Positions 21,923-35,116 of a stretch of 64,000 nt of DNA are shown here, in pieces. A model generated the notes under the pieces. The model did not search any database. It saw only the letters and a list, made by a program, of their open reading frames with translations, and had not been told where the DNA came from. The DNA is taken from assembly GCA_963971225.1 (NCBI GenBank), contig OZ020269.1:45095264-45159263 (forward strand), written 5' to 3'. Numbering within the stretch: the first letter of the stretch is position 1; every line of letters starts with the position of its first letter. Origin of the DNA: Melieria omissa. Lineage: Eukaryota; Arthropoda; Insecta; Diptera; Ulidiidae. A program made the position numbers and the translations under genes.

Positions 21923-23214
21923 ACACTTCGTTCAATAATGTGTGTGACTAACTAATTAAAACACATTTTTTTGCCAAAATTCGTTTTTATTCATCAACAT
22001 AGTCCCCTTTTAGGGAGATACAATCATTCCAACTCTTTTCCAATCTTTCGATACCGCCTTTGTAGAACGATTTTTCTTTGCCTTCAAAATAGGCGTTAGT
22101 TTCGGCGATTACTTCATCATTTGAGCCAAATCTCTTACCACGGAGCATCTTTTTGAGGTCTGCGAAGAGCCAGTAGTCGCTGGGGGCCAGATCTGGAGAA
22201 TACGGGGGATGAGGAAGCAATTCGAAGCCCAATTCATGCATTTTTGCCATCGTTTTCATCGACTTGTGACACGGTGCATTGTCTTGGTGAAACAACACTT
22301 TTTTCTTCTTCATATGGGGCCGCTTAATCGCGATTTCTTCTTTCAAACGTTCCAACAACGCTATATAATAGTCGCTATTGATTGTTTTCCCTTTCTCAAG
22401 ATAGTCGATGAATATTATTCCGTGCACATCCCAAAATACTGACGCCATAACCTTGCCAGCCGATGTTTGTGCCTTTGGACGCTTTGGGCGGCTTTCACCG
22501 GTTGCATGCCACTCAGCAGACTGCCGATTTGACTGGAGTGAAATGGTGGATCCATGTTTCATCCATTGTGATGTACCGACGCAAAAACTCCGACTTGTTG
22601 CGCGTAAACATGTCCAAACAGCTCTTTGAATCATCGATTCGTTGTTGTTTTTGCTCCGGTGTGAGCAAACGCGGCACCCATTTCGAAAACACCTTTTTCA
22701 TAACCAAATGTTCGTGTATTATGGTGTGTACACTGCCTGCTGATATCTTTAGAATGTCAGCAATCTCCCCAACTTTCACTTTACGGTCGGACATAATGAT
22801 TTTCAGTGTTTTTTCAATGTTTTCCGGAATAACAGCGTCATTTGGCCGTCCAGTAGATGGAATGTCATCGGTGTCTGTACGACCACGTTTGAATTCGGCA
22901 TACCAATAACAAATGGTTCTTTTTGATGGAGCAGAGTCCGAATAATGTTTTTCAAGCCATTTCTGGCATTGAACAGTATTTTTTTCATTAAAAAACAATG
23001 ATAAATCAGCACACGGAATTGCTTTGAATTCATTTTTTTTTGAAAACTCAAAAGTAGTGTCACTTAAAGCACTGTAACTTGTAAACTAATGGTCGGATTG
23101 ACATATAATTTTGACAGTAAGCCTAAAAAGGTTCACAATTTCGAAAAAAAAATATTGATTTAGTATTAGTGCCGCCATCTATGTGTCAGTCACACACATT
23201 ATTCAACGAAGTGT
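21923..23214 (-). mobile_element. mariner element, 1292 bp, in Transib intron (unit 4)
   Basis: TA duplicates border the element. Terminal inverted repeats begin ACACTTCGTTCAATAATGTG on the left and match the reverse complement of the right end with one mismatch (TTGAAT). The transposase lies on the minus strand. The insertion sits about 35 bp before the intron acceptor of the Transib-like gene and in the opposite orientation to it. Confidence 0.93.
21987..23033 (-). pseudogene. mariner transposase, two 1-nt frameshifts (unit 4)
   Basis: The reading begins MNSKQFRVLIYHCFLM at 23033, shifts after ATG in an A7 run, continues as EKNTVQCQKWLEKHYSDS with the paired helix-turn-helix region, and reaches MDETWIHHFTP (first catalytic Asp). 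One base is missing there. Reading resumes as SNRQSAEWHATGES, then FHQDNAPCHKS (second Asp) and SPDLAPSDYWLF (third Asp), giving the mariner D,D34D signature. The end is KGDYVDE before the stop at 21987. The total is about 345 codons, the normal mariner length. Both breaks are single bases, so this copy cannot make an active enzyme but its ends could be moved in trans. Confidence 0.9.
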
Positions 23215-24609
23215 TAAATAATATAAATAAATATTTATTTATTTTTTAGGTGCCAGTAATACGATGGTAGGAGATTTGACGAGGCTCAAATTATTTCATG
23301 AAATTAAAAACATTTTAAAAAGTGACAAACACGACATTTTTGCAAAAGTAGAAACCCTTTTATCGAAAAGTGAGAATTCCCGTTATACGTTATCAGATGA
23401 AGAAAAAAGCCAAATATGTGATACAGTGAATAAAATGATACAAAGATGGGATTGCAGCAAAAGAGTAGAAGATAGATTTTTGAAAAAAACAATGATTGGT
23501 TACAAAAAAATATTGAGCTCAAAAAAGGTAGCCAAAAGGAAAAAACTAATACAGAGCCAAGAGAGACGCAAAATGACGAAAAAAATTCAAAAACAGCTCG
23601 TCGAGAACTTAGTTTCTCCGAATCTTCAGAAAGAAGTAAACGCAGAAAAACAGAAGAATTACGAGCAAAGGTGTCAACAGAAGCTCTTTTGTACTCGGCA
23701 ACTAGTAAACTGCGTTCGGAAGGTAACATTGATTTTGCAAAAGTGGTACGTGATATTTCCGAAGGAAGTCCTACAAAAGCTGCAAGATACAGGAAATCGT
23801 TGGAGTCTACAAATAATAATGTACCTTTCACTGAAAACGAGGCTTTATCATTGTATGTAGAACTTGGATTATCACAGAGTAAATATCAGCTGCTGCGAAA
23901 TGATCATATGGAAAAAAACTCACGGATGTTTCCAGCATATAAAAAGATCCAAAAAGCAAAGTTACAGTGTTATCCTGCAACAGGTATGTCATTCACTGAA
24001 AATGAAGCAGCAGTTACATTGCAGTCTATACTTAATCATACAAGTGATCGCATTATCTTACTTAACATGGAAGTTATAAATATTTTATCTGAAAAGCAAC
24101 TTGAACATTTAATCTTAATTGTTAAGTGGGGCTGCGATGGCAGCTCGGGCCATAATGAATACAAGCACAAGCTTGATGATGAAAACGATAGTGACGAACA
24201 TATTTTTTTTACCTCTCTTGTACCATTGCAACTTCTACACATAGACACTACTACAATGAAATCTACTCTTTATTATTATTGATGGGGATAGTGCACTGCG
24301 ACCTAGTAGATCTATTGTGCCCCCTTCTTGGACCTCAAAGACAATCAGTGAGTCCAGTATCCAAGAGAAATTTTAGTATGTTTCCTAAACCTCTGGATAC
24401 CCAGTCCGCACCCGATATGAGGTGATCCCCCAGGTGCTTCTTTCTCTTATGCATGAGTACAGGGCATTCTTTTTTTTTATTTTATTTTTAGTAGACATAT
24501 TAGGAATTTTTTGTCGAAAAATAGCCTAAAATGAACTTTTAACTAATAAATTCCGAATTTTCTTCGATTTTTTTCGATAATTTTTTTTTTTTGCAGATTA
24601 TGAAAGTTC

Positions 24610-25321
24610 GAAAGTTAGCAAAGTGCCGCGCCGCTCTGAATAGCTTAGCGGAACATGCCAGGGTTCACCTGAGCTGGGTCCCTGGGCATAGCGGCATCTC
24701 TGGCAACTGTGTGGCGGACGAGCTGGCCAGGAAAGGCACTTTACTTCCGGCACCCACTACGCAATGTAGCATCCCTCTTGCGACTGTCAAACTGATGGTC
24801 AGGCAAGCGTATTTTCGCCTGGCTAACCGACTCTGGGCGGAGGAGATCCACTGTAGGATCTCCAGAGAAACCTGGCCGTCGCTTAACCATGGCAGAACAC
24901 GCGAATTACTGCGACTAAAGCGGAATTCCATCTATTCCACAGTTTCTGTGCTGACAGGACACTGGACAAACGGCGAGCACGCCAGGAGACTCGGCCTCCC
25001 CTTCAACGACCACTGCCGCAGCTGCGACGATGTGGACGCGGAGGAGAGCGTCGAGCACCTGATGTGCCACTGCCCAGCACTAGCGAGGAGACGTCTCCGG
25101 GTGCTGGGAGCGCCGTTCTTCAGCGGTTTGGCCGACCTCTCAGGACCCAGCATCGGCCGCATCGCCCGATTCATCACGGAATCGGGATGGCTCCTGCCTG
25201 ACACCCGGGGGGGTGTGCAAGCCTGAAGGGCGGCCACGTCCTTCACGTGGTACCACAACGGGCCGTATTATGGCCTAAGTGAGCTCTTCTAGCTGCCACC
25301 CTAACCTAACCTAACCTAACC
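24610..25321 (+). mobile_element. LINE-a copy with longer CCTAA tail (unit 5)
   Basis: The insertion site is the same (target duplication 24599-24609 and 25322-25332). The tail has one more CCTAA repeat than the copies in units 2-4, which suggests slippage in the tail. The ORF2 fragment ends at 25226. Confidence 0.88.
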
Positions 25322-26787
25322 TATGAAAGTTCAGATAATTCCAACAACAACTTTTATTACGATCAATTTTTTGTTTTCGAACTCCTTTTGTGTAGGAAAA
25401 TCGATCTGAAAAAATCAACATTTTCAAGGTTTCAACAAAAAAAACACTTTTTTACATTTTTAATTCAATTTATTTTTAAATTTTGGGGGGCTCCAAATCC
25501 GACTTAGAGCTATGGTCTCTTGAGCAAAATTTCTCAGAATCACCTATAGATTACGTTTTTGCTATACGCTTCATCAAAAAAAATCGTTCCATACAATTTG
25601 ACCCGCCCTAATGTATACATATAACATAAACTTCTTAAAGCAACAACTTTTAGTGACATGTATTTTAAAGTCATAAAATCCCAACTAAAAAATTCAACTT
25701 TGTTTTGAGTTATTACATATTGAAAACACCTTCTAAAGGAATTACGAAAAACTCAAAAGACGTATTTTAAAAAGCATAACACACCAGCTATGTAAAAGAA
25801 ATCCAACATTTACAAAATGTGTGACGTTCTGAAATTTAATTATGATAGTGACCATGTTTCCATGTTTACACACAACTGACCAAAAAAATGTAAGTGAATT
25901 TTTTTTTCAAATATCAACAGCTGATGCAGGGTTGGCATGAAGCCTGCGTTTGATTACTACCTTGGTAAATAGTCGATACTTTTGGGAAAACTGAAAATAC
26001 AACTATTCTGCAAGAACAAATGCAATGCTGATTTTTTTAATCATTTATTCTTAACACTTCTGCGGGCATCCGGTTCTGGCCAGACCATATTGAACTTTGG
26101 ATCTACTTTAGTAATGTTGTAATTAAGCTATCGAGCTCATATTTCATGATATCCTTAACTGATCCTTTCTAAGCACAAAACCCAAAACCATGGCTTGGCC
26201 AGACCATGGTGCATTTTCATACAAAATTGCCAGTTATTTTCAGTATTTTTTTGGTTATTTTCGACGAATTATTGTCAGAATTGTTTATAAATATTTTTTT
26301 ATTTTATATATATATTTTCAACTAGACTTTTCTATCTGACCCGATTTGAAGCATTTTTTTCGTGCCATCCCGTTAATAGTGACATAAATTAGCTGACGCA
26401 AAATGTACCTGGTTCAAGTGTTTTTCATTCACCTTGGCTTTTATTTTCTTTGGGTTAATAAATTTGAATTTTTCTTGGAAAATAATATTGGAACATATTC
26501 AAAATTAATACTTATCCATTGTATTCATGGTTATGTCCGTGTTTTGGTGTCAATTCAATTACAATCCTGAAGTGAAGGAAGCATTTGTGGTCTTGTCGAG
26601 TCTGGTTTTTTATCAATTCGATTGGGTGTTTTCTGTGGCAGAGATGAAAGGAAGGAAATGCTATTTTGAGGATCAGGTGGACATTGTTTTTGAACTTCGA
26701 CGCTGGAGTTAAATCAGAGAAGAAAATTTCTCTAAAAAAATTGTCTAAGCAATAGCGGAAACTAATGCTTTAGAGCAACGAATTTAA

Positions 26788-27024
26788 CCCTTTCGGGACG
26801 GAGTTCATTTTTGAAATTCAAAATACTCTCAGTAGAAATGTTCTCATGCCATGAATGTTGGGGTTAGAAAATTATATTGGATGCTCACAAATTCTGAAAT
26901 CATCCTTTTATGCGGGAACACCGAAATCGAAAAAATATTTTGCGTCGGTCGTAAGATTTAAATAATTGTTTTGGGGGGCATTAAAAACTTTCTGGGACGT
27001 ATTCTCCCAGTAGTCCCGAAAGGG
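26788..27024. mobile_element. piggyBac-like MITE (unit 5)
   Basis: 237 bp. From this unit to unit 10 the right end reads attctccc instead of attatccc, which splits the array into two MITE haplotypes. Confidence 0.75.
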
Positions 27025-28620
27025 TTAAGATATTAAATAATTTGCTGTTAAAGGTTATAATAACGGTGCTGCCAGTTTCACGCTTTCATTTGGCCCTGAA
27101 CAAAACGAAGCTTCTGATACTGATAGAAAAAATGGTCGTTTAGATAGTTCAATGTGAAGATAGCGACACCGAAGGCGACAAGGAGATAGATATCCGGCCA
27201 GTTCAGCATGAACAATAACATGTTGAGCATGTTTTGCATATTTTTCTTTGGCAAAGCAGTTCAGAATTATTGACAGTGCAGGAATCCAGAAATAGATATA
27301 TCAAAACGCGATTTGTATGTGTCACACGATGACGATTCGGTCACACGATAACTAAGCGCGCGCGCGTCAATACGTGCTTTTCCAGCGCTAGAGGTAGGAG
27401 CGCGGTCACAAAAACATGTATAACTTTTGACCTAATGCAAAATAATGACTTTTTTTTTCACCAAAATTTTTGTAAGGGATTGTAGAATTGAATGAAATGT
27501 GTCAAAATTTTCTCGCTGGCGGAGAAGTTTCATTAATTTTCAATTATTTACAACAAATAGGATTTTTCAGCTAAATAATAATTTTTTTGTGAAGAAAGAT
27601 TTTTTCATGGCAAAGTATATTAATTGACAAAAATTTTGATGTAGAAAACGTTGAGTTCCGATAAACCGTTCGTGAGTTATGAATTTTTGAAAAAAACATG
27701 ATCAAAAACTTTAACTGTAAATAACTAATGAAAAAAACATTTTTTTTCAAAATTATTTTTGGGGTGTCGTTTTTACCTCCAAGCCGATCGAAAACCGTAT
27801 TGATCAACGAAAACTGAGACCATCGATTTTAAAGTGGCCCACTTGAGAAAATTTGACCCGAATGTAAAATCTCAATGTGGTTTAGTCATGATACTGCATT
27901 ACATCGTTGAAATAATTGCATTGGTCAAGTAGTTGAAGTAGATCCATAAGTAACGTATTTTACATTAATAAATTTTTTTTTATTTTCTTGCTTTACTGTC
28001 GTTTTTTTTTTATTTCAAAATTAATTCATTGAAGTTGAAACTCGCTATTTACTTAATTATTCTAGTATATTTTCACCGTTTTACGTAAAAATAATGTAGG
28101 CAAGCAAAAAAAATTATTGTGTTCACACTTTCTGATTTTTTTTATATCATTAACAACAATCCTTGACTCACATCATGGTCTGGCCAGATCATGGGAGGTT
28201 CAATTATTAGGTTTTAAGTGGGTGATTACAGAAGAGATAAAGCAAATAGTAAAAATGTTTCACAATTCCATATTGTTATATCAAATTGTCAATTATGTCA
28301 ACCAAATCAAAAATTGATTCTTTTTTGCCTTGAAGCGAAATATTAAGTAAATTTAGGTGTGTCGTTAAGTCGCACAGTGCGGCCGATTCCCAAAAAGCTG
28401 GCCAAAAGTCGAAAAAAAAAGTTTCTAGAGTTTTTTTTGTCTTTGGGTTGGCTACAGTAATCCCTTGAGAAGTGAAAACCGTTCATAGCAACGTCCTATA
28501 CCCTAAGTATCCTCTGTATTTTCAGTCGCAACGTGGCCTTCGTTTGAGCATCGTATTACTGTCGATGAAAGTTGTACACATGTGAAAGATTTTGTAATGA
28601 AGTAAATTGAACAAAACCAA

Positions 28621-29929
28621 ATGGAATCATCTTCGGAAGGTTAGTAAAATACGAGAAATCTTTAGTACATATCAATACCTCGACACAAAATTTTTAGCTG
28701 CAGCAATACGTAGATAAATTTTTTGCAATTTTTTTTATAAAATTTGAGTTTTCAAACTGTATAGTAATACAACGCCGTCATATGCTGCTTTGAAACTTAT
28801 TAGAGGTTACTTAAAAAAGTAATAGTTACTGAATAAAACAAGATTCAGCTGCTACCACTTGGTACCTATAAATATGTTAAATAATATAAATAAATATTTA
28901 TTTATTTTTCAGGTGCCAGTAATACGATGGTAGGAGATTTGACGAGGCTCAAATTATTTCATGAAATTAAAAACATTTTAAAAAGTGACAAACACGACAT
29001 TTTTGCAAAAGTAGAAACCCTTTTATCGAAAAGTGAGAATTCCCGTTATACGTTATCAGATGAAGAAAAAAGCCAAATATGTGATACAGTGAATAAAATG
29101 ATACAAAGATGGGATTGCAGCAAAAGAGTAGAAGATAGATTTTTGAAAAAAACAATGATTGGTTACAAAAAAATATTGAGCTCAAAAAAGGTAGCCAAAA
29201 GGAAAAAACTAATACAGAGCCAAGAGAGACGCAAAATGACGAAAAAAATTCAAAAACAGCTCGTCGAGAACTTAGTTTCTCCGAATCTTCAGAAAGAAGT
29301 AAACGCAGAAAAACAGAAGAATTACGAGCAAAGGTGTCAACAGAAGCTCTTTTGTACTCGGCAACTAGTAAACTTCGTTCGGAAGGTAACATTGATTTTG
29401 CAAAAGTGGTACGTGATATTTCCGAAGGAAGTCCTACAAAAGCTGCAAGATACAGGAAATCGTTGGAGTCTACAAATAATAATGTATCTTTCACTGAAAA
29501 CGAGGCTTTATCATTGTATGTAGAACTTGGATTATCACAGAGTAAATATCAGCTGCTGCGAAATGATCATATGGAAAAAAAATCACGGATGTTTCCAGCA
29601 TATAAAAAGATCCAAAAAGCAAAGTTACAGTGTTATCCTGCAACAGGTATGTCATTCACTGAAAATGAAGCAGCAGTTACATTGCAGTCTATACTTAATC
29701 ATACAAGTGATCGCATTATCTTACTTAACATGGAAGTTATAAATATTTTATCTGAAAAGCAACTTGAACATTTAATCTTAATTGTTAAGTGGGGCTGCGA
29801 TGGCAGCTCGGGCCATAATGAATACAAGCACAAGCTTGATGATGAAAACGATAGTGACGAACATATTTTTTTTACCTCTCTTGTACCATTGCAACTTCTA
29901 CACATAGACACTACTACAATGAAATCTAC
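28621..29929 (+). pseudogene. Transib/RAG1-like transposase, 5' half, broken (unit 5)
   Basis: Exon 1 is 28621-28639 and exon 2 starts at 28913. The mariner site is empty with TGT. The Pro to Ser change (NNVSFTENE) is shared with units 7, 8 and 9. The 5' UTR lacks the 6 bp (atagtg) present in units 1-3, 9 and 10. Confidence 0.75.
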
Positions 29930-31727
29930 TCTTTATTATTATTGATGGGGATAGTGCACTGCGACCTAGTAGATCTATTGTGCCCCCTTCTTGGACCTCA
30001 AAGACAATCAGTGAGTCCAGTATCCAAGAGAAATTTTAGTATGTTTCCTAAACCTCTGGATACCCAGTCCGCACCCGATATGAGGTGATCCCCCAGGTGC
30101 TTCTTTCTCTTATGCATGAGTACAGGGCATTCTTTTTTTTTATTTTATTTTTAGTAGACATATTAGGAATTTTTTGTCGAAAAATAGCCTAAAATGAACT
30201 TTTAACTAATAAATTCCGAATTTTCTTCGATTTTTTTCGATAATTTTTTTTTTTTGCAGATTATGAAAGTTCAGATAATTCCAACAACAACTTTTATTAC
30301 GATCAATTTTTTGTTTTCGAACTCCTTTTGTGTAGGAAAATCGATCTGAAAAAATCAACATTTTCAAGGTTTCAACAAAAAAAACACTTTTTTACATTTT
30401 TAATTCAATTTATTTTTAAATTTTGGGGGGCTCCAAATCCGACTTAGAGCTATGGTCTCTTGAGCAAAATTTCTCAGAATCACCTATAGATTACGTTTTT
30501 GCTATACGCTTCATCAAAAAAATCGTTCCATACAATTTGACCCGCCCTAATGTATACATATAACATAAACTTCTTAAAGCAACAACTTTTAGTGACATGT
30601 ATTTTAAAGTCATAAAATCCCAACTAAAAAATTCAACTTTGTTTTGAGTTATTACATATTGAAAACACCTTCTAAAGGAATTACGAAAAACTCAAAAGAC
30701 GTATTTTAAAAAGCATAACACACCAGCTATGTAAAAGAAATCCAACATTTACAAAATGTGTGACGTTCTGAAATTTAATTATGATAGTGACCATGTTTCC
30801 ATGTTTACACACAACTCACCAAAAAAATGTAAGTGAATTTTTTTTTCAAATATCAACAGCTGATGCAGGGTTGGCATGAAGCCTGCGTTTGATTACTACC
30901 TTGGTAAATAGTCGATACTTTTGGGAAAACTGAAAATACAACTATTCTGCAAGAACAAATGCAATGCTGATTTTTTTAATCATTTATTCTTAACACTTCT
31001 GCGGGCATCCGGTTCTGGCCAGACCATATTGAACTTTGGATCTACTTTAGTAATGTTGTAATTAAGCTATCGAGCTTATATTTCATGATATCCTTAACTG
31101 ATCCTTTCTAAGCACAAAACCCAAAACCATGGCTTGGCCAGACCATGGTGCATTTTCATACAAAATTGCCAGTTATTTTCAGTATTTTTTTGGTTATTTT
31201 CGACGTAATTATTGTCAGAATTGTTTATAAATATTTTTTTATTTTATATATATATTTTCAACTAGACTTTTCTATCTGACCCGATTTGAAGCATTTTTTT
31301 CGTGCCATCCCGTTAATAGTGACATAAATTAGCTGACGCAAAATGTACCTGGTTCAAGTGTTTTTCATTCACCTTGGCTTTTATTTTCTTTGGGTTAATA
31401 AATTTGAATTTTTCTTGGAAAATAATATTGGAACATATTCAAAATTAATACTTATCCATTGTATTCATGGTTATGTCCGTGTTTTGGTGTCAATTCAATT
31501 ACAATCCTGAAGTGAAGGAAGCATTTGTGGTCTTGTCGAGTCTGGTTTTTTATCAATTCGATTGGGTGTTTTCTGTGGCAGAGATGAAAGGAAGGAAATG
31601 CTATTTTGAGGATCAGGTGGACATTGTTTTTGAACTTCGACGCTGGAGTTAAATCAGAGAAGAAAATTTCTCTAAAAAAATTGTCTAAGCAATAGCGGAA
31701 ACTAATGCTTTAGAGCAACGAATTTAA

Positions 31728-31964
31728 CCCTTTCGGGACGGAGTTCATTTTTGAAATTCAAAATACTCTCAGTAGAAATGTTCTCATGCCATGAATGTTG
31801 GGGTTAGAAAATTATATTGGATGCTCACAAATTCTGAAATCATCCTTTTATGCGGGAACACCGAAATCGAAAAAATATTTTGCGTCGGTCGTAAGATTTA
31901 AATAATTGTTTTGGGGGGCATTAAAAACTTTCTGGGACGTATTCTCCCAGTAGTCCCGAAAGGG
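31728..31964. mobile_element. piggyBac-like MITE (unit 6)
   Basis: Same ends and TTAA borders; attctccc haplotype. Confidence 0.75.
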
Positions 31965-33824
31965 TTAAGATATTAAATAATTTGCTGTTAAAGGTTATAA
32001 TAACGGTGCTGCCAGTTTCACGCTTTCATTTGGCCCTGAACAAAACGAAGCTTCTGATACTGATAGAAAAAATGGTCGTTTAGATAGTTCAATGTGAAGA
32101 TAGCGACACCGAAGGCGACAAGGAGATAGATATCCGGCCAGTTCAGCATGAACAATAACATGTTGAGCATGTTTTGCATATTTTTCTTTGGCAAAGCAGT
32201 TCAGAATTATTGACAGTGCAGGAATCCAGAAATAGATATATCAAAACGCGATTTGTATGTGTCACACGATGACGATTCGGTCACACGATAACTAAGCGCG
32301 CGCGCGTCAATACGTGCTTTTCCAGCGCTAGAGGTAGGAGCGCGGTCACAAAAACATGTATAACTTTTGACCTAATGCAAAATAATGACTTTTTTTTTCA
32401 CCAAAATTTTTGTAAGGGATTGTAGAATTGAATGAAATGTGTCAAAATTTTCTCGCTGGCGGAGAAGTTTCATTAATTTTCAATTATTTACAACAAATAG
32501 GATTTTTCAGCTAAATAATAATTTTTTTGTGAAGAAAGATTTTTTCATGGCAAAGTATATTAATTGACAAAAATTTTGATGTAGAAAACGTTGAGTTCCG
32601 ATAAACCGTTCGTGAGTTATGAATTTTTGAAAAAAACATGATCAAAAACTTTAACTGTAAATAACTAATGAAAAAAACATTTTTTTTCAAAATTATTTTT
32701 GGGGTGTCGTTTTTACCTCCAAGCCGATCGAAAACCGTATTGATCAACGAAAACTGAGACCATCGATTTTAAAGTGGCCCACTTGAGAAAATTTGACCCG
32801 AATGTAAAATCTCAATGTGGTTTAGTCATGATACTGCATTACATCGTTGAAATAATTGCATTGGTCAAGTAGTTGAAGTAGATCCATAAGTAACGTATTT
32901 TACATTAATAAATTTTTTTTTATTTTCTTGCTTTACTGTCGTTTTTTTTTTATTTCAAAATTAATTCATTGAAGTTGAAACTCGCTATTTACTTAATTAT
33001 TCTAGTATATTTTCACCGTTTTACGTAAAAATAATGTAGGCAAGCAAAAAAAATTATTGTGTTCACACTTTCTGATTTTTTTTATATCATTAACAACAAT
33101 CCTTGACTATCCTCTTGCTCACATCATGGTCTGGCCAGATCATGGGAGGTTCAATTATTAGGTTTTAAGTGGGTGATTACAGAAGAGATAAAGCAAATAG
33201 TAAAAATGTTTCACAATTCCATATTGTTATATCAAATTGTCAATTATGTCAACCAAATCAAAAATTGATTCTTTTTTGCCTTGAAGCGAAATATTAAGTA
33301 AATTTAGGTGTGTCGTTAAGTCGCACAGTGCGGCCGATTCCCAAAAAGCTGGCCAAAAGTCGAAAAAAAAAGTTTCTAGAGTTTTTTTGTCTTTGGGTTG
33401 GCTACAGTAATCCCTTGAGAAGTGAAAACCGTTCATACCAACGTCCTATACCCTAAGTATCCTCTGTATTTTCAGTCGCAACGTGGCCTTCGTTTGAGCA
33501 TCGTATTACTGTCGATGAAAGTTGTACACATGTGAAAGATTTTGTAATGAAGTAAATTGAACAAAACCAAATGGAATCATCTTCGGAAGGTTAGTAAAAT
33601 ACGAGAAATCTTTAGTACATATCAATACCTCGACACAAAATTTTTAGCTGCAGCAATACGTAGATAAATTTTTTGCAATTTTTTTTATAAAATTTGAGTT
33701 TTCAAACTGTATAGTAATACAACGCCGTCATATGCTGCTTTGAAACTTATTAGAGGTTACTTAAAAAAGTAATAGTTACTGAATAAAACAAGATTCAGCT
33801 GCTACCACTTGGTACCTATAAATA

Positions 33825-35116
33825 ACACTTCGTTCAATAATGTGTGTGACTAACTAATTAAAACACATTTTTTTGCCAAAATTCGTTTTTATTCATCAAC
33901 ATAGTCCCCTTTTAGGGAGATACAATCATTCCAACTCTTTTCCAATCTTTCGATACCGCCTTTGTAGAACGATTTTTCTTTGCCTTCAAAATAGGCGTTA
34001 GTTTCGGCGATTACTTCATCATTTGAGCCAAATCTCTTACCACGGAGCATCTTTTTGAGGTCTGCGAAGAGCCAGTAGTCGCTGGGGGCCAGATCTGGAG
34101 AATACGGGGGATGAGGAAGCAATTCGAAGCCCAATTCATGCATTTTTGCCATCGTTTTCATCGACTTGTGACACGGTGCATTGTCTTGGTGAAACAACAC
34201 TTTTTTCTTCTTCATATGGGGCCGCTTAATCGCGATTTCTTCTTTCAAACGTTCCAACAACGCTATATAATAGTCGCTATTGATTGTTTTCCCTTTCTCA
34301 AGATAGTCGATGAATATTATTCCGTGCACATCCCAAAATACTGACGCCATAACCTTGCCAGCCGATGTTTGTGCCTTTGGACGCTTTGGGCGGCTTTCAC
34401 CGGTTGCATGCCACTCAGCAGACTGCCGATTTGACTGGAGTGAAATGGTGGATCCATGTTTCATCCATTGTGATGTACCGACGCAAAAACTCCGACTTGT
34501 TGCGCGTAAACATGTCCAAACAGCTCTTTGAATCATCGATTCGTTGTTGTTTTTGCTCCGGTGTGAGCAAACGCGGCACCCATTTCGAAAACACCTTTTT
34601 CATAACCAAATGTTCGTGTATTATGGTGTGTACACTGCCTGCTGATATCTTTAGAATGTCAGCAATCTCCCCAACTTTCACTTTACGGTCGGACATAATG
34701 ATTTTCAGTGTTTTTTCAATGTTTTCCGGAATAACAGCGTCATTTGGCCGTCCAGTAGATGGAATGTCATCGGTGTCTGTACGACCACGTTTGAATTCGG
34801 CATACCAATAACAAATGGTTCTTTTTGATGGAGCAGAGTCCGAATAATGTTTTTCAAGCCATTTCTGGCATTGAACAGTATTTTTTTCATTAAAAAACAA
34901 TGATAAATCAGCACACGGAATTGCTTTGAATTCATTTTTTTTTGAAAACTCAAAAGTAGTGTCACTTAAAGCACTGTAACTTGTAAACTAATGGTCGGAT
35001 TGACATATAATTTTGACAGTAAGCCTAAAAAGGTTCACAATTTCGAAAAAAAAATATTGATTTAGTATTAGTGCCGCCATCTATGTGTCAGTCACACACA
35101 TTATTCAACGAAGTGT
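33825..35116 (-). mobile_element. mariner element (unit 6)
   Basis: Same site, ends and length as in unit 4, displaced by exactly 11,902 bp. The broken transposase lies at 33889-34935 on the minus strand with the same two frameshifts. Confidence 0.93.
33889..34935 (-). pseudogene. mariner transposase, frameshifted (unit 6)
   Basis: Same motifs and same two 1-nt breaks as the unit 4 copy. No difference from it was noticed in the translated frames. Confidence 0.9.

Larger units (their letters stand above)
21669..24266 (+). pseudogene. Transib/RAG1-like transposase, 5' half, mariner in intron (unit 4)
   Basis: Exon 1 is 21669-21687. The intron is swollen to about 1.56 kb by mariner (21923-23214). 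Exon 2 starts at 23250 after TTTTTTAG, where empty units have TTTTTCAG. Exon 2 carries private changes shared with unit 6 (MEKNSR). The A7 frameshift and LINE-c truncation are as elsewhere. Confidence 0.75.
17513..24470 (+). repeat. Tandem unit 4 (6958 bp; LINE-a and mariner)
   Basis: This is the only unit carrying both LINE-a (17652-18358) and mariner (21923-23214). From about 20600 onward it is the left partner of the 11,902-bp higher-order duplication. It shares private variants with unit 6, for example ttcatacc near 21533. Confidence 0.92.
24471..30133 (+). repeat. Tandem unit 5 (5663 bp; LINE-a only)
   Basis: LINE-a lies at 24610-25321 with one extra CCTAA repeat in its tail. The mariner site is empty with a TGT footprint. 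The copy lacks one base near 26266 and has a short deletion near 28168. Both are shared only with unit 7, which lies 11,902 bp away. Confidence 0.92.

Noticed and set aside
22513..22634. Overlapping 161- and 215-codon frames as two separate mariner proteins
   Set aside because: They overlap at the WIHHFTP/SNRQSAEWH point, where one base restores a single typical mariner reading, so they are halves of one broken gene.
22209..22909. Several plus-strand open frames across the mariner
   Set aside because: They are antisense to the transposase that carries the D,D34D motifs.
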